Of a stretch of DNA of 36,163 bases, positions 15,748 to 24,760 are shown one piece after another. The notes under the pieces are model-generated. The model did not search any database. It worked only from the letters and a program-made list of their open reading frames with translations, and was not told where the DNA came from. The DNA is taken from contig CBIFVZ010000038.1 in assembly GCA_966185765.1 (NCBI GenBank), positions 1 to 36,163 on the forward strand. Reading direction: 5' to 3'. Source of the stretch: CBIFVZ01 sp966185765. Its GTDB lineage: Bacteria; Pseudomonadota; Gammaproteobacteria; Enterobacterales; Enterobacteriaceae. The position numbers and the translations under genes are program-made. Every line of letters starts with the position of its first letter. Position 1 is the first letter of the stretch.

Positions 15748-16026
15748 ATGCTTTGGCTTGAGCAAGGGTTGTATATCAGGATTGAGCAACTGGAAGAGGG
15801 GCCACGACCTTTACCGCTACGCAGTGGTTTTTGTACTGAGAATGCCTATCGTGTGCTGGGGTGCTACAACCCTTCGGAGTCTGCGGATGCCTATTATATT
15901 TTGTCCAATGACCGTGATGAAATCTGGTTCATTTGTAACCGGCATGTACGCACTGTGTGTCTCAATAACGACAACACAGCTTTTCGCTACGCGCTGGTGG
16001 AACGCCAGAAAAATATAAAATTGTGA
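15748..16026 (+). CDS. small hypothetical protein between chb and fur
   Basis: I do not recognise a named family. The open frame begins at 15667, but the ATG at 15748 has a strong AAGGAG seven bases upstream and gives 92 residues starting MLWLEQGLYIRIEQLEEG. The product has no signal peptide or membrane helix and has a mixed beta-rich character. It has three Cys (in GFCTEN, VLGCYN, FICNRH and one in TVCLNN, so four in all). It ends near a bidirectional terminator shared with fur. E. coli K-12 has no gene here. A 6-bp hairpin (AGCACC/GGTGCT) lies about 40 bp upstream. It is probably a real cytosolic protein of unknown role. Confidence 0.68.
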   Translation: MLWLEQGLYIRIEQLEEGPRPLPLRSGFCTENAYRVLGCYNPSESADAYYILSNDRDEIWFICNRHVRTVCLNNDNTAFRYALVERQKNIKL

Positions 16027-16105
16027 GAGAGTTCAAACATAACTTGTCAGGGAGTCAGGTTGTGGCGTTACAGCCCGAATCCCCGTTTTGATGAACAGCA
16101 GAGGT

Positions 16106-16139
16106 AAAAAAACCGGAGCAGCGATTCTCCGGTTTTTTT
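16106..16139. terminator. bidirectional terminator between the orphan gene and fur
   Basis: AACCGGAG and CTCCGGTT form an 8-bp stem with an 8-nt loop, flanked by an A-run on the left and a T-run on the right. It can therefore stop the forward gene (stop 16026) and fur on the reverse strand (stop 16157). Confidence 0.9.
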
Positions 16140-16156
16140 ATTACGCCAGAAGGCGA

Positions 16157-16609
16157 TTATTTGGTGTGGGTCTCATGCGCGTGTTCATCTTCACGGCACT
16201 CGCCTTCGGCACAATGACCGTACAGATACAGACTGTGGTTGGTCAGTCGAATGTTGTGGCGCTGGGCAATTTCGCGCTGGCGCAATTCAATAGAATCGTC
16301 GCTAAATTCAATCACTTTGCCGCAATCCAGACAGATCAGGTGGTCGTGATGGTGTTGCTGAGTCAGTTCGAAAACGGATTTACCGCCTTCGAAGTTATGA
16401 CGTGTCACAATACCGGCGTCATCAAACTGGTTCAGTACGCGGTAGACAGTGGCAAGACCAATTTCTTCACCCATATCAATCAGGCGTTTATACAAATCTT
16501 CCGCACTGACGTGGTGATTTTCAGGCTCCTGTAAGACTTCCAGTATTTTCAACCGGGGAAGCGTGACTTTCAGGCCGGCCTTTTTTAGTGCGGTATTATT
16601 GTCAGTCAT
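16157..16609 (-). CDS. fur: ferric uptake regulator
   Basis: Fur is the Fe(II)-dependent repressor of iron uptake. The 150-residue product is almost identical to E. coli Fur (148): an N-terminal winged helix (MTDNNTALKKAGLKVTLPR..., LATVYRVLNQF) and a C-terminal dimerisation domain with HHHDHLICLDCG (Cys93, Cys96) and GHCAEGECRED. A Fur-box-like site lies 68 bp upstream (16677-16695), suggesting autoregulation. In E. coli a short leader ORF (uof) overlaps the fur start. In the equivalent frame here I find no ATG, GTG or TTG before an upstream stop, so uof is not evident. It is convergent with the orphan gene at 15748. Confidence 0.98.
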   Translation of the reverse strand: MTDNNTALKKAGLKVTLPRLKILEVLQEPENHHVSAEDLYKRLIDMGEEIGLATVYRVLNQFDDAGIVTRHNFEGGKSVFELTQQHHHDHLICLDCGKVIEFSDDSIELRQREIAQRHNIRLTNHSLYLYGHCAEGECREDEHAHETHTK

Positions 16610-16676
16610 GCGGAATTTGTCCTGTAACTTAATAACTTACCCCCTTAAGGGAGTGCTGCATAGAATTCAACTAAAA

Positions 16677-16695
16677 ATGAATGTGTTTCATTATA
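16677..16695. promoter_or_regulatory. Fur box upstream of fur
   Basis: On the reverse strand TATAATGAAACACATTCAT matches the 19-bp Fur consensus at 12 of 19 positions. Its TATAAT may double as the fur -10 element. It lies in the expected place for autoregulation. Confidence 0.6.
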
Positions 16696-16868
16696 GAACC
16701 GAAGGGTCTAAATAGAAACCGTGTATAAAGTGTAACGATGTTAATAAAGAATATCGGTGATGTAGCTAACTGCGCGAAATCACCAGTGAAATATTGCGGA
16801 TATTGTACAGATAAACAGGGGTGACGTTAAAAAATTGTAGCAATCACTTATATCGGCATTATCTATTA

Positions 16869-16895
16869 ATGCGGCGCGTAAGGGAAGCGCCGCAT
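16869..16895 (-). terminator. hairpin at the fldA 3' end
   Basis: A perfect 9-bp stem (ATGCGGCGC/GCGCCGCAT) lies 13 bp beyond the fldA stop. The following reverse-strand sequence is AT-rich but has no solid T-run, so termination may be weak and some fldA transcripts may run on into the fur promoter region. Confidence 0.55.
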
Positions 16896-16907
16896 CGTCA
16901 AAAAGCC

Positions 16908-17438
16908 TTACGCGTTGATAATCTCGTCAAGGTGCAGCTCTTCAGAGACCTGCTTGACCCATTTTTCTACGCGCTCATTAGTTAATTCCGGTTGGCGGTC
17001 TTCATCAATAGCTAATCCCAGGAAGTGGGTGTCATCGGCAAGGCCTTTGGAGGCTTCGAAATGGTAGCCTGCGGTTGGCCAGTGACCCACGATGGTTGCT
17101 CCGTTCGGTTCAATGATGTCACGAATGGTGCCAAGTGCGTCGCAGAAGTACTCCGCATAGTCTTCCTGATCGCCGCAGCCAAACAGAGCAACCAGCTTGC
17201 CGTTGAAATCAATTTCTTCCAGCGTCGGGAAAAAATCGTCCCAGTCACACTGCGCTTCGCCGTAGTACCAGGTCGGGATGCCGAGCATCAGAATATCAAA
17301 GCCTTCCAGATCTTCTTTGCTGCTCTTGGCAATGTCACGCACCTCGGCAACGTCTTTACCGAGCTGTTTCTGAATCATTTTTGCGATGTTTTCGGTGTTG
17401 CCAGTGTCGCTGCCAAAGAAAATGCCTACGATTGCCAT
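16908..17438 (-). CDS. fldA: flavodoxin 1
   Basis: FldA is an FMN-binding electron carrier in the cytoplasm. It serves IspG/IspH, biotin synthase, methionine synthase reactivation and others. The 176-residue product equals E. coli FldA. The phosphate-binding loop GSDTGNTENIA is at residues 9-19, and the FMN-stacking loops are around PTWYYGEAQCDW and GCGDQEDYAEYF. It is an essential gene in E. coli. It sits between ybfE and fur on the same strand. I saw no convincing SoxS box in the 150-bp gap upstream. Confidence 0.98.
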   Translation of the reverse strand: MAIVGIFFGSDTGNTENIAKMIQKQLGKDVAEVRDIAKSSKEDLEGFDILMLGIPTWYYGEAQCDWDDFFPTLEEIDFNGKLVALFGCGDQEDYAEYFCDALGTIRDIIEPNGATIVGHWPTAGYHFEASKGLADDTHFLGLAIDEDRQPELTNERVEKWVKQVSEELHLDEIINA

Positions 17439-17588
17439 GAGTAAAAAACCTCTTGATACTTAATAAGATGGGGGCCGCATAATGCCCACAGATACGCCAA
17501 TCATAGCAGATGCCCGCCAGCAGCGAAAACAGCTATTGCCGCCTTGTGCACAGTATGCAACATGTCAGGAATCTACAAAGGGCAGGCG

Positions 17589-17870
17589 TCAGCGTTCCGT
17601 ACGCTGAAGCTGTTGCATCAGCATTTCTTCAATAAGCTCGCTGCGGCTCATCTCGCGTAGCTTTGCAAGCTCGTTGAGTGCATCCACGGCGTCTGCATTA
17701 AGCTTAAGCTCAACACGCTTGAGACCGCGCACTTTGTCGCGTTTAAGCTGGTTACGCTTATTGATACGCAGTTGCTCATCGCGCGAAAGTGGGTTCGTTT
17801 TAGGGCGACCCGGGCGACGTTCATCTGCGAACAGATCAAGCGTTGTTCGGTCCGTTTGTTCTTTGGCCAT
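17589..17870 (-). CDS. ybfE: LexA-regulated small protein YbfE (ribbon-helix-helix-like)
   Basis: The 93-residue product (E. coli 97) is very basic at the N-terminus (ERRPGRPKTNPLSRDEQ, an AT-hook-like GRPK) and ends in a ribbon-helix-helix-like segment (VRGLKRVELKLNADAVDALNELA, MSRSELIEEML). This suggests DNA binding; no target is known to me. In E. coli the gene is part of the SOS regulon. In the 125 bp between ybfE and ybfF I see no CTGT-N8-ACAG LexA box, so SOS control may be lost or lie further upstream. It is followed by fldA at 150 bp. Confidence 0.93.
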   Translation of the reverse strand: MAKEQTDRTTLDLFADERRPGRPKTNPLSRDEQLRINKRNQLKRDKVRGLKRVELKLNADAVDALNELAKLREMSRSELIEEMLMQQLQRTER

Positions 17871-17995
17871 GATTAAAATGACAGGAATACAGGCTAGTGT
17901 AGCGGGTTCGGGTGCATTAACAGCGCGCCATCATACATGAGTGAAATCGGGCGCGCCAACGCGTTCATAACTTGCGGCAACTGGTCGGTGCGTTT

Positions 17996-18772
17996 TTAAT
18001 CAGAAGCGGTATCATTAAGGAAGCGATGGATAGCGCGCAGTACGGCTTGCGGCTTTTCGGCATGCACCCAGTGGCCGGCGCCCGCAATCACATGTGCACG
18101 CGACTGCGGGAACTGCGCGAGCAGCGTATCGCGGTACTCCTCAATAATATACGGCGAGTTGCCGCCACGTATAAACAGCGCCGGGTGATCCCAGGCTGGC
18201 ACAGGCTCCCAGCCGACAATGTTGTCGTACTTATCCCACAGTACGGGCACGTTGAAGCGCCAGCTACCGTTATGAAAGGATTTGAGCAGAAACTGAATGA
18301 CGCCTTCTTCATGAAGTGTGGTGCGCATAATATCAGCTGCCTGCTGGCGAGAGGTAGCTCCCGCGTTACTGACGGCGCGGATAGCGGCAAAAATCTCATC
18401 GTGGCGGCGTACCGCATAAGCAACCGGGGCAATATCAATCATCACCAGCTTGTCCAGACGTTGTGGCGCGAGCGCACTTAGCGCCATCGCAACCTTACCG
18501 CCCATTGAGTGCCCCACCAGCGTGACAGTTTCCAGTTCGTATGCATCGATTGTATCCAGCACGTCCTGCGCCATCGCGGCGTAAGTCATTTCATCGCTGC
18601 GTGGAGACTGGCCGTGGTTACGCAAATCGAGCTGTAAGACATCATGCGTGGCGACCAAATCACGGGCCAGCACGCCAAGGTTATCCAGGCTGCCAAACAG
18701 GCCGTGAATTAACACGATGGGCGAAGAGGACGACGGAGTTTGCACAGTTTGCAGGCGAGCGTTCAGTTTCAT
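17996..18772 (-). CDS. ybfF: alpha/beta-hydrolase esterase YbfF
   Basis: YbfF is a cytoplasmic esterase reported to act on acyl-CoA and malonyl-CoA esters. The 258-residue product (E. coli 254) shows the oxyanion motif VLIHGLFGSLDNLG near residue 20, the nucleophile elbow GHSMGG with Ser89, and the catalytic His in GAGHWVHAEKP near residue 236. It is divergent from seqA, sharing a 185-bp gap, and precedes ybfE on the reverse strand. Physiological substrate is uncertain. Confidence 0.95.
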   Translation of the reverse strand: MKLNARLQTVQTPSSSSPIVLIHGLFGSLDNLGVLARDLVATHDVLQLDLRNHGQSPRSDEMTYAAMAQDVLDTIDAYELETVTLVGHSMGGKVAMALSALAPQRLDKLVMIDIAPVAYAVRRHDEIFAAIRAVSNAGATSRQQAADIMRTTLHEEGVIQFLLKSFHNGSWRFNVPVLWDKYDNIVGWEPVPAWDHPALFIRGGNSPYIIEEYRDTLLAQFPQSRAHVIAGAGHWVHAEKPQAVLRAIHRFLNDTASD

Positions 18773-18957
18773 AACAAAGTTCTTTTTTTGAGTGCGTCGG
18801 GTTAGGGTATCATGTTTCCTGTTTTGCCATGTGGGCGCAAAAGTGCGGCGAATTCTGACTTTCGTCGCGATTGCGGTTTGACGCTATCCGCTGTTGGGGT
18901 TAGAACTTATAATCCTCAACAACTTGTATTCAGAAGATAATACTGCACTGGATTAAG

Positions 18958-19515
18958 ATGAAAACGATTGAAGTTGATGACGAGCTGTATCGCTATATTG
19001 CCAGCCACACCCAGCACATAGGCGAAAGCGCGTCCGACATTTTACGGCGTATGCTGAAATTTTCCGCCGTCCAGTCTGTAGAGACGAGTTCCCCTACGAA
19101 AGTGATGCTCCCTGTTGTGAGTGCGCCGGTTGCCGTGGCTGATAAGCCTGTAGCAAAAACTGCGCGTGAGCGCGTGCGTGCCGTGCGTGAGTTGTTACTT
19201 TCCGATGAATATGCTGAGCAGAAAAAAGCGGTTAATCGTTTTCTGCTGATTCTGTCTACGCTCTATGCACAGGATGCCGCGGCGTTTGCACAAGCGACCG
19301 AATCGATGCACGGCCGCACCCGCGTTTATTTCGCCAACGACGAGCGCACGTTGCTGCACAGCGGCAACCAAACCAAACCGAAACAGGTGCCTGGCACGCC
19401 TTTCTGGGTGATAACCAACACCAATACGGGCCGCAAATGCAGCATGATTGAACATATCATGCAGTCAATGCAGTTCCCGGCAGGGCTGATTGAAAAGGTT
19501 TGCGGCACAGTTTAA
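18958..19515 (+). CDS. seqA: negative modulator of replication initiation SeqA
   Basis: SeqA binds hemimethylated GATC sites, sequesters oriC after initiation and organises new DNA behind the fork. The 185-residue product (E. coli 181) has the N-terminal multimerisation segment (MKTIEVDDELYRYIASHTQHI...), a short variable linker (about 38-75) and the C-terminal DNA-binding domain (TARERVRAVRELLLSDEY, GRTRVYFANDE, TNTGRKCSMIEHIM). It lies 24 bp upstream of pgm, and the two form an operon as in E. coli. Confidence 0.98.
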   Translation: MKTIEVDDELYRYIASHTQHIGESASDILRRMLKFSAVQSVETSSPTKVMLPVVSAPVAVADKPVAKTARERVRAVRELLLSDEYAEQKKAVNRFLLILSTLYAQDAAAFAQATESMHGRTRVYFANDERTLLHSGNQTKPKQVPGTPFWVITNTNTGRKCSMIEHIMQSMQFPAGLIEKVCGTV

Positions 19516-19539
19516 TTTTGCGTCAAAAGGACCAGGCCA

Positions 19540-21183
19540 ATGGCTAACCACAACCGTGCGGGACAGCCTGCACAGCAGAGTGATTTGATAAACGTTGCAC
19601 AGCTGACTTCACAGTACTATGTCCTTCAACCTGAAGTCGGCAATGCGGAGCATGCGGTAAAATTTGGGACGTCCGGCCACCGCGGCAGTGCGGCGCGCCA
19701 CAGTTTCAACGAACCGCATATCCTGGCGATTGCTCAGGCGGTGGCAGAAAACCGCGCGCATAACGGCATCACCGGTCCCTGTTTTGTGGGCAAGGATACC
19801 CACGCGCTGTCCGAACCGGCGTTTATTTCAGTACTGGAAGTGCTGAGCGCCAACGGTGTGGATGTCATTGTGCAGCAGGATAACGGCTACACGCCGACAC
19901 CTGCGGTCTCTAACGCTATCCTTGAACACAACAAAACGCCAGGCGCGCTGGCAGACGGCATTGTGATTACGCCGTCTCACAACCCGCCGGACGACGGTGG
20001 TATCAAATACAATCCCCCTAACGGTGGCCCGGCGGATACCAATGTCACCAAAGTCATTGAAGACAGAGCCAATGCGCTACTGGCCGGCGGCCTGAAAGAA
20101 GTGAAGCGTCAGTCGCTTGATAAAGCCTGGGCCAGCGGCAAAATTCAGGCGCGTGACCTGGTACAACCTTTTATTGAAGGACTTGCCAGCATTGTTGATA
20201 TGGCGGCTATCCAGAAAGCAGGCCTGAAGCTTGGCGTCGATCCGCTTGGCGGTTCGGGAATTGAGTACTGGAAGCGCATTGCTGAGTTTTACAAGCTCGA
20301 TCTGACTATTGTTAACGACCAGGTCGATCAGACCTTCCGTTTTATGCATCTTGATAAAGACGGCGCTATCCGTATGGACTGTTCGTCTGAGTGTGCAATG
20401 GCCGGTCTGCTGGCACTGCGTGATAAGTTTGATCTGGCCTTTGCTAACGACCCGGATTATGACCGCCACGGTATTGTGACGCCTGCGGGACTGATGAATC
20501 CAAACCACTACCTGGCAGTGGCGATTAAGTACCTGTTCCAGCATCGTCCACAGTGGAAGCAAGACGTGGCGGTGGGTAAGACGCTGGTGTCATCCGCCAT
20601 GATTGACCGCGTGGTCAATGCATTAGGCCGCAAGCTGGTGGAAGTGCCGGTAGGCTTCAAATGGTTTGTTGATGGTCTGCACGACGGCAGCTTTGGTTTT
20701 GGCGGTGAAGAGAGTGCCGGGGCGTCTTTCCTGCGCTTTGACGGTACGCCGTGGTCGACCGACAAAGACGGCATTATTATGTGCCTGCTGGCGGCAGAAA
20801 TTACCGCTGTGACCGGCAAAAACCCGCAGCAGCATTATGACGAACTGGCTGCTCGTTTTGGGGCGCCAAGTTATAACCGTCTTCAGGCTGCGGCAACCTC
20901 AGCGCAGAAGGCCGCACTGTCTAAGCTGTCACCGGCAATGGTCAGCGCAAGCACGCTGGCTGGCGATCCGATCACTGCACGCCTGACGGCAGCACCGGGC
21001 AATGGTGCGTCTATCGGTGGTCTTAAGGTGATGACAGAAAACGGCTGGTTTGCTGCGCGTCCGTCCGGCACAGAAGATGCCTATAAAATTTACTGCGAGA
21101 GCTTCCTGGGGGAAGAACATCGCCTGCTGATTGAGAAAGAAGCGGTGCAGATTGTCAGCGAAGTGCTGAAGAACGCGAAATAA
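19540..21183 (+). CDS. pgm: phosphoglucomutase, alpha-D-glucose-specific
   Basis: Pgm interconverts glucose-1-P and glucose-6-P, for glycogen, UDP-glucose and galactose metabolism. The 547-residue product (E. coli 546) has the four alpha-D-phosphohexomutase domains. Visible are the phosphoserine loop ITPSHNPP (Ser146), the metal loop DPDYDRHG, the sugar-binding GGEESAGASF and the C-terminal phosphate-binding RPSGTEDAYK. AAAGGA precedes the ATG. It is the second gene of seqA-pgm and is followed by a terminator. Confidence 0.98.
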   Translation: MANHNRAGQPAQQSDLINVAQLTSQYYVLQPEVGNAEHAVKFGTSGHRGSAARHSFNEPHILAIAQAVAENRAHNGITGPCFVGKDTHALSEPAFISVLEVLSANGVDVIVQQDNGYTPTPAVSNAILEHNKTPGALADGIVITPSHNPPDDGGIKYNPPNGGPADTNVTKVIEDRANALLAGGLKEVKRQSLDKAWASGKIQARDLVQPFIEGLASIVDMAAIQKAGLKLGVDPLGGSGIEYWKRIAEFYKLDLTIVNDQVDQTFRFMHLDKDGAIRMDCSSECAMAGLLALRDKFDLAFANDPDYDRHGIVTPAGLMNPNHYLAVAIKYLFQHRPQWKQDVAVGKTLVSSAMIDRVVNALGRKLVEVPVGFKWFVDGLHDGSFGFGGEESAGASFLRFDGTPWSTDKDGIIMCLLAAEITAVTGKNPQQHYDELAARFGAPSYNRLQAAATSAQKAALSKLSPAMVSASTLAGDPITARLTAAPGNGASIGGLKVMTENGWFAARPSGTEDAYKIYCESFLGEEHRLLIEKEAVQIVSEVLKNAK

Positions 21184-21210
21184 GGTTATGCCAGGGCGAC
21201 AGCCCTGATA

Positions 21211-21272
21211 AACCGCCCCGTTGACCTGTTTTCGAAAGCGACTGCTTTCGGGGCCTGCGGGGCGGTTTTTTT
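21211..21272 (+). terminator. branched intrinsic terminator of pgm
   Basis: AACCGCCCC (21211-21219) pairs with GGGGCGGTT (21259-21267), followed by T6. Inside it a second perfect hairpin CGAAAGC/GCTTTCG (21233-21250) forms. It may also act weakly on the reverse strand for kdpE, where no separate terminator was found. Confidence 0.88.
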
Positions 21273-21386
21273 ATGGCTGCGTCTTGTGGACATGGTCGCA
21301 CAACGCAGTCATACCGCTATTGAAAGAGGATAACGCGACTCTGGAGCCTCAGATAGCCTGCGCTGAGATCGTTTCGTAATAATAGG

Positions 21387-22064
21387 CTACATCATAAACC
21401 GGTAGCCGATTCCCGTTTCAGTCAGCAGGTGGCGCGGGCGGGTGGGATCCTGCTCCAGTTTCTGGCGCAGATGTCCCATATAAATGCGCAAATAGTGGCT
21501 GTGCTCGACAGCATTAGGTCCCCACACCTGACTTAACAGCTGGCGCTGAGTCAGAACTTTACCGTGATTATTGATAAGCAGCGCCAGCAGGCGAAATTCG
21601 GTGGGAGTAAGATGGACGGTTTCACCCGCGCGAAAGACAGTGTGAGCGGCGAGGTCAACGCGGATGTCTGAAAACTGAAATACTGGCTCCGGCTGCCCGG
21701 TACTGGCATGGCGGCGCAGCGCCACTCGCAGCCGCGCCTGGAGTTCACCGATGCCAAAAGGTTTACTCAGGTAATCGTCGGCACCGGCATCGAGGGCCGC
21801 AATTTTGTCCTGTTCGTCGCTACGTGCTGACAACACGATCACCGGAATCGCGCTCCACTGGCGCAGATCGCGAATAAAATCGATGCCGTCGCCGTCCGGT
21901 AAACCCAGATCGAGTATCACCAGATCCGGTTTACGGGTTGCGGCTTCAATAAGCCCGCGCTGAAGCGTCTCGGCTTCATACACGCGCAGGTTTTCATCTT
22001 CCAGCGCGCTGCGCAGAAAACGACGGATCGCTTTTTCATCTTCGACGATCAATACAGTAATCAC
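21387..22064 (-). CDS. kdpE: KDP operon response regulator KdpE
   Basis: KdpE is the OmpR-family regulator that activates kdpFABC under potassium limitation after phosphorylation by KdpD. The 225-residue product equals E. coli. It has a receiver domain with acidic pocket ED (8-9), phospho-Asp52 in VILDLGLPDG and Lys in LSKPFG, and a C-terminal winged helix (FRLLALLINNHGKVLTQRQL...RIYMGHLRQKLE). The start is GTG, overlapping the kdpD stop by 4 bp (GTGA), which indicates translational coupling. Confidence 0.97.
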   Translation of the reverse strand: MITVLIVEDEKAIRRFLRSALEDENLRVYEAETLQRGLIEAATRKPDLVILDLGLPDGDGIDFIRDLRQWSAIPVIVLSARSDEQDKIAALDAGADDYLSKPFGIGELQARLRVALRRHASTGQPEPVFQFSDIRVDLAAHTVFRAGETVHLTPTEFRLLALLINNHGKVLTQRQLLSQVWGPNAVEHSHYLRIYMGHLRQKLEQDPTRPRHLLTETGIGYRFMM

Positions 22065-24751
22065 AGCGCCTCGTTGAGTTCATCCAGTTGCGGTGCTGGC
22101 TCTGGCGGTAACGTAATGATAAAGCTGGCACCGCCCTGAGGCCGGTTGGCGGCGAAAATGGTCCCGCCATGTACTTCAACAATAGCCTGGCAGATTGCCA
22201 GGCCCAGGCCAACACCGGGAATGGCCGATTCCTTATTCCCACGCGAGAATTTATCAAATATCGCCTGCTCCTGCCCAACGGGTATACCCGGGCCGCTATC
22301 CCAGACTTCAAGACTGAGTTGCTCGCCTTGCTGGTGGGCGCTGATGCCAATTTCAGCCTGTGGCCCGGCGTATTTCATCGCATTTTCTAAAAGATTAATC
22401 AATACGCGCTCAAACAACGGTCCGTCGACGTGAATCAGCAGTAATGGGTCGGGCAGAGAAATAATCACATGACGTGTACCCACGCCGGGTTCCAGCATTT
22501 TCAACGCACTGCCGATAATCTCTTCAAGTGTCAGCCACTCTTTGCGCAGATTGAAGCCACCGGACTGTATACGCGCCATATCCAGCAGGTTATTCACCAG
22601 CCGTGTAGTGTTAAGCACATGCTGGCGAATTTCACTCGCTTGTGGCGCATGTTTTGAGCCTTCGGCGGCAAGGTCGAGCGTGAGGATTTCCGCCTGACCA
22701 AACAGCACCGTCAGCGGTGTGCGTAAATCATGGGAGAGGGCGGCCAACAGCGAGTTGCGCAATTGTTCGCGCGCGGTGGCCAGGCGTGCCTGCTCTTCAC
22801 TGGCGGTGAGTGTGAGGCGCTCCAGCGCATTACTCACCAGAAGCGTAAAAGTTTCCAGCAGCCGCTGCTGCTCGGGTATAAGCAGCTGGCGTGGGTTAGA
22901 TGGCTCAACAATCAGCACCCCCAGCGTTTTGTCGCCAGCGCGCAGTGGCAGAATTTGCCAGGGAACACCCGGTAGCGTGTCGGTGCCTGCACCAGCCGGT
23001 TGACCCCGGCTGAAGCTCCAGCGGGCAATGGCGTCATCCCAGGTTTTGATGCCCGATTCGGCGTTGACGGGATGAAGCTGCCCATGTTCATCGGGTATCA
23101 GCAGCTGACTCTGGGCAAACAGGCCGCTTTGCAGAAAATGCGCGCTGATGGGCGCGATATCCTGTGGGTTACGAGTCATCGCCAGCGCTTTCGACATCTC
23201 GTATAAATGGCGAGTGCGTTGCTCACGGTAGCGGGCAATGCGCGCCTGATAACGCACGCCCGCAGTAAGGTTACCGGTTAATAGCCCCACGCCGAGCATG
23301 ACTGAGAAGGTGAGTAAATATTGTACGTCTGAGACCGCAAGCGTACCTTGCGGAGCAATAAAAAACAGATCGAAACTGAGTACGTTAATGACTGTTGCCA
23401 GCACAGAGGGCCAGCGCCCATAAAATAGCGCGACGATCACTACGCCAAGCAGATACAGCATGACGAGGTTTGCAGCATCAAAACCTGCCAGCCAGCGACT
23501 GGCTATAAAGGTAATTAACGCGCACAGTGCCAGAGCGACAAAACAGCCACGTATCTGAGCCCGCCATTTTTCGCCAAAGGCGCGAGAGTCGGGATTTTGC
23601 TCGTTTTTCGCCGGATTTTGTTCCTCCAGACCGACTATCACCAGATCCAAATCAGGTGCCAGACGGCTTATTCTCGCAGCAAAGGTTTCGCCGGGCCACC
23701 GCCACCAGCGGGCAGGGCGCTGGCCGGTGATAATTTTACCGAGATTATGCTGACGAGCATAACGTACCAGCGCTTTATCTTCGTGGGCGTCTGCCAGGGT
23801 TGCGGTTTCCGCCCCCAGTTCCTGGGCGAGACGTAACGCGTTCAAAATCGCCCGGCGCTGGTACTCTGCCAGTTGATGCAGCCGTGGCGTTTCGACGTAC
23901 ACGGCATGCCAGGCACTGCCCAGTCTTGCGGCCAGCCGTGCAGCGGTGCGCACCAGTTTCTCATTGCCTCTGCCATGCCCAATACACAGCAAAATCGCAT
24001 CGCGGGTATGCCAGACACGCTCCTGACCCTGGCGGTCGCGCCAGGCACGCATCTGCTCGTCCACCCGATCGGCAGTGCGGCGCAACGCCAGTTCGCGCAG
24101 CGCAATCAGATTGCCTTTGCGAAAAAAATTCTCGATCGCGCGCTCGGCCTGACCTGCAATGTAGACCTTACCTTCATGCAGGCGTTGGCGCAGATCGTCG
24201 GGCGGTAAATCCACCATCACCACTTCGTCGGCGGCATCAAAAATCGGATCCGGCACCGTTTCGCGCACCTGCACACCGGTGACACCGCTGACCACATCGT
24301 TCAGACTCTCCAGATGCTGTACGTTAACGGTGGTAAAAACATCTATACCGGCGTCGAGCAGCTCCTCCACGTCCTGCCAGCGTTTTGGATGGCGCGAGCC
24401 GGGCGCATTCGTGTGCGCCAGCTCGTCCATCAAAATCAGCGCCGGATGGCGTGCCAGTGCGGCGTCGAGATCGAATTCCTGTACGGTACGCCCGCGATGG
24501 TGGATACGTTTGCGCGGCTGGAGGGCAAGCCCGTCCACCAGCGCCGCGGTTTCCTGGCGGCCGTGAGTTTCCACCACGCCAATCAGGACATCCAACCCTT
24601 GCGCGCGCAGGCGCTGCGCTTCCTGAAGCATTGACCAGGTTTTGCCAACACCAGCACAGGCACCAAAGAAGATCTTCAGTCGCCCACGGCGAGCAGCGTG
24701 CGTTTGTGCCAGCAGGTTATCCGGGTCGGGGCGCATTGGCTCCTCGCTCAT
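22061..24751 (-). CDS. kdpD: potassium-sensing histidine kinase KdpD
   Basis: KdpD senses potassium and ionic strength and phosphorylates KdpE. The 896-residue protein (E. coli 894) contains an N-terminal KdpD domain with the Walker-A-like GACAGVGKTWSML (about 30-42), a universal-stress-protein domain (about 250-370), four membrane helices (about 400-500), a GAF domain, HisKA with phospho-His674 in SHDLRTPL, and HATPase_c with NLLENAMKYAG, DSGPGI and GVGLGL. It lies 9 bp after kdpC and overlaps kdpE, so the sensor is in the same transcription unit as the pump. Confidence 0.97.
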   Translation of the reverse strand: MSEEPMRPDPDNLLAQTHAARRGRLKIFFGACAGVGKTWSMLQEAQRLRAQGLDVLIGVVETHGRQETAALVDGLALQPRKRIHHRGRTVQEFDLDAALARHPALILMDELAHTNAPGSRHPKRWQDVEELLDAGIDVFTTVNVQHLESLNDVVSGVTGVQVRETVPDPIFDAADEVVMVDLPPDDLRQRLHEGKVYIAGQAERAIENFFRKGNLIALRELALRRTADRVDEQMRAWRDRQGQERVWHTRDAILLCIGHGRGNEKLVRTAARLAARLGSAWHAVYVETPRLHQLAEYQRRAILNALRLAQELGAETATLADAHEDKALVRYARQHNLGKIITGQRPARWWRWPGETFAARISRLAPDLDLVIVGLEEQNPAKNEQNPDSRAFGEKWRAQIRGCFVALALCALITFIASRWLAGFDAANLVMLYLLGVVIVALFYGRWPSVLATVINVLSFDLFFIAPQGTLAVSDVQYLLTFSVMLGVGLLTGNLTAGVRYQARIARYREQRTRHLYEMSKALAMTRNPQDIAPISAHFLQSGLFAQSQLLIPDEHGQLHPVNAESGIKTWDDAIARWSFSRGQPAGAGTDTLPGVPWQILPLRAGDKTLGVLIVEPSNPRQLLIPEQQRLLETFTLLVSNALERLTLTASEEQARLATAREQLRNSLLAALSHDLRTPLTVLFGQAEILTLDLAAEGSKHAPQASEIRQHVLNTTRLVNNLLDMARIQSGGFNLRKEWLTLEEIIGSALKMLEPGVGTRHVIISLPDPLLLIHVDGPLFERVLINLLENAMKYAGPQAEIGISAHQQGEQLSLEVWDSGPGIPVGQEQAIFDKFSRGNKESAIPGVGLGLAICQAIVEVHGGTIFAANRPQGGASFIITLPPEPAPQLDELNEAL

Positions 24752-24760
24752 CGTTCTTTA

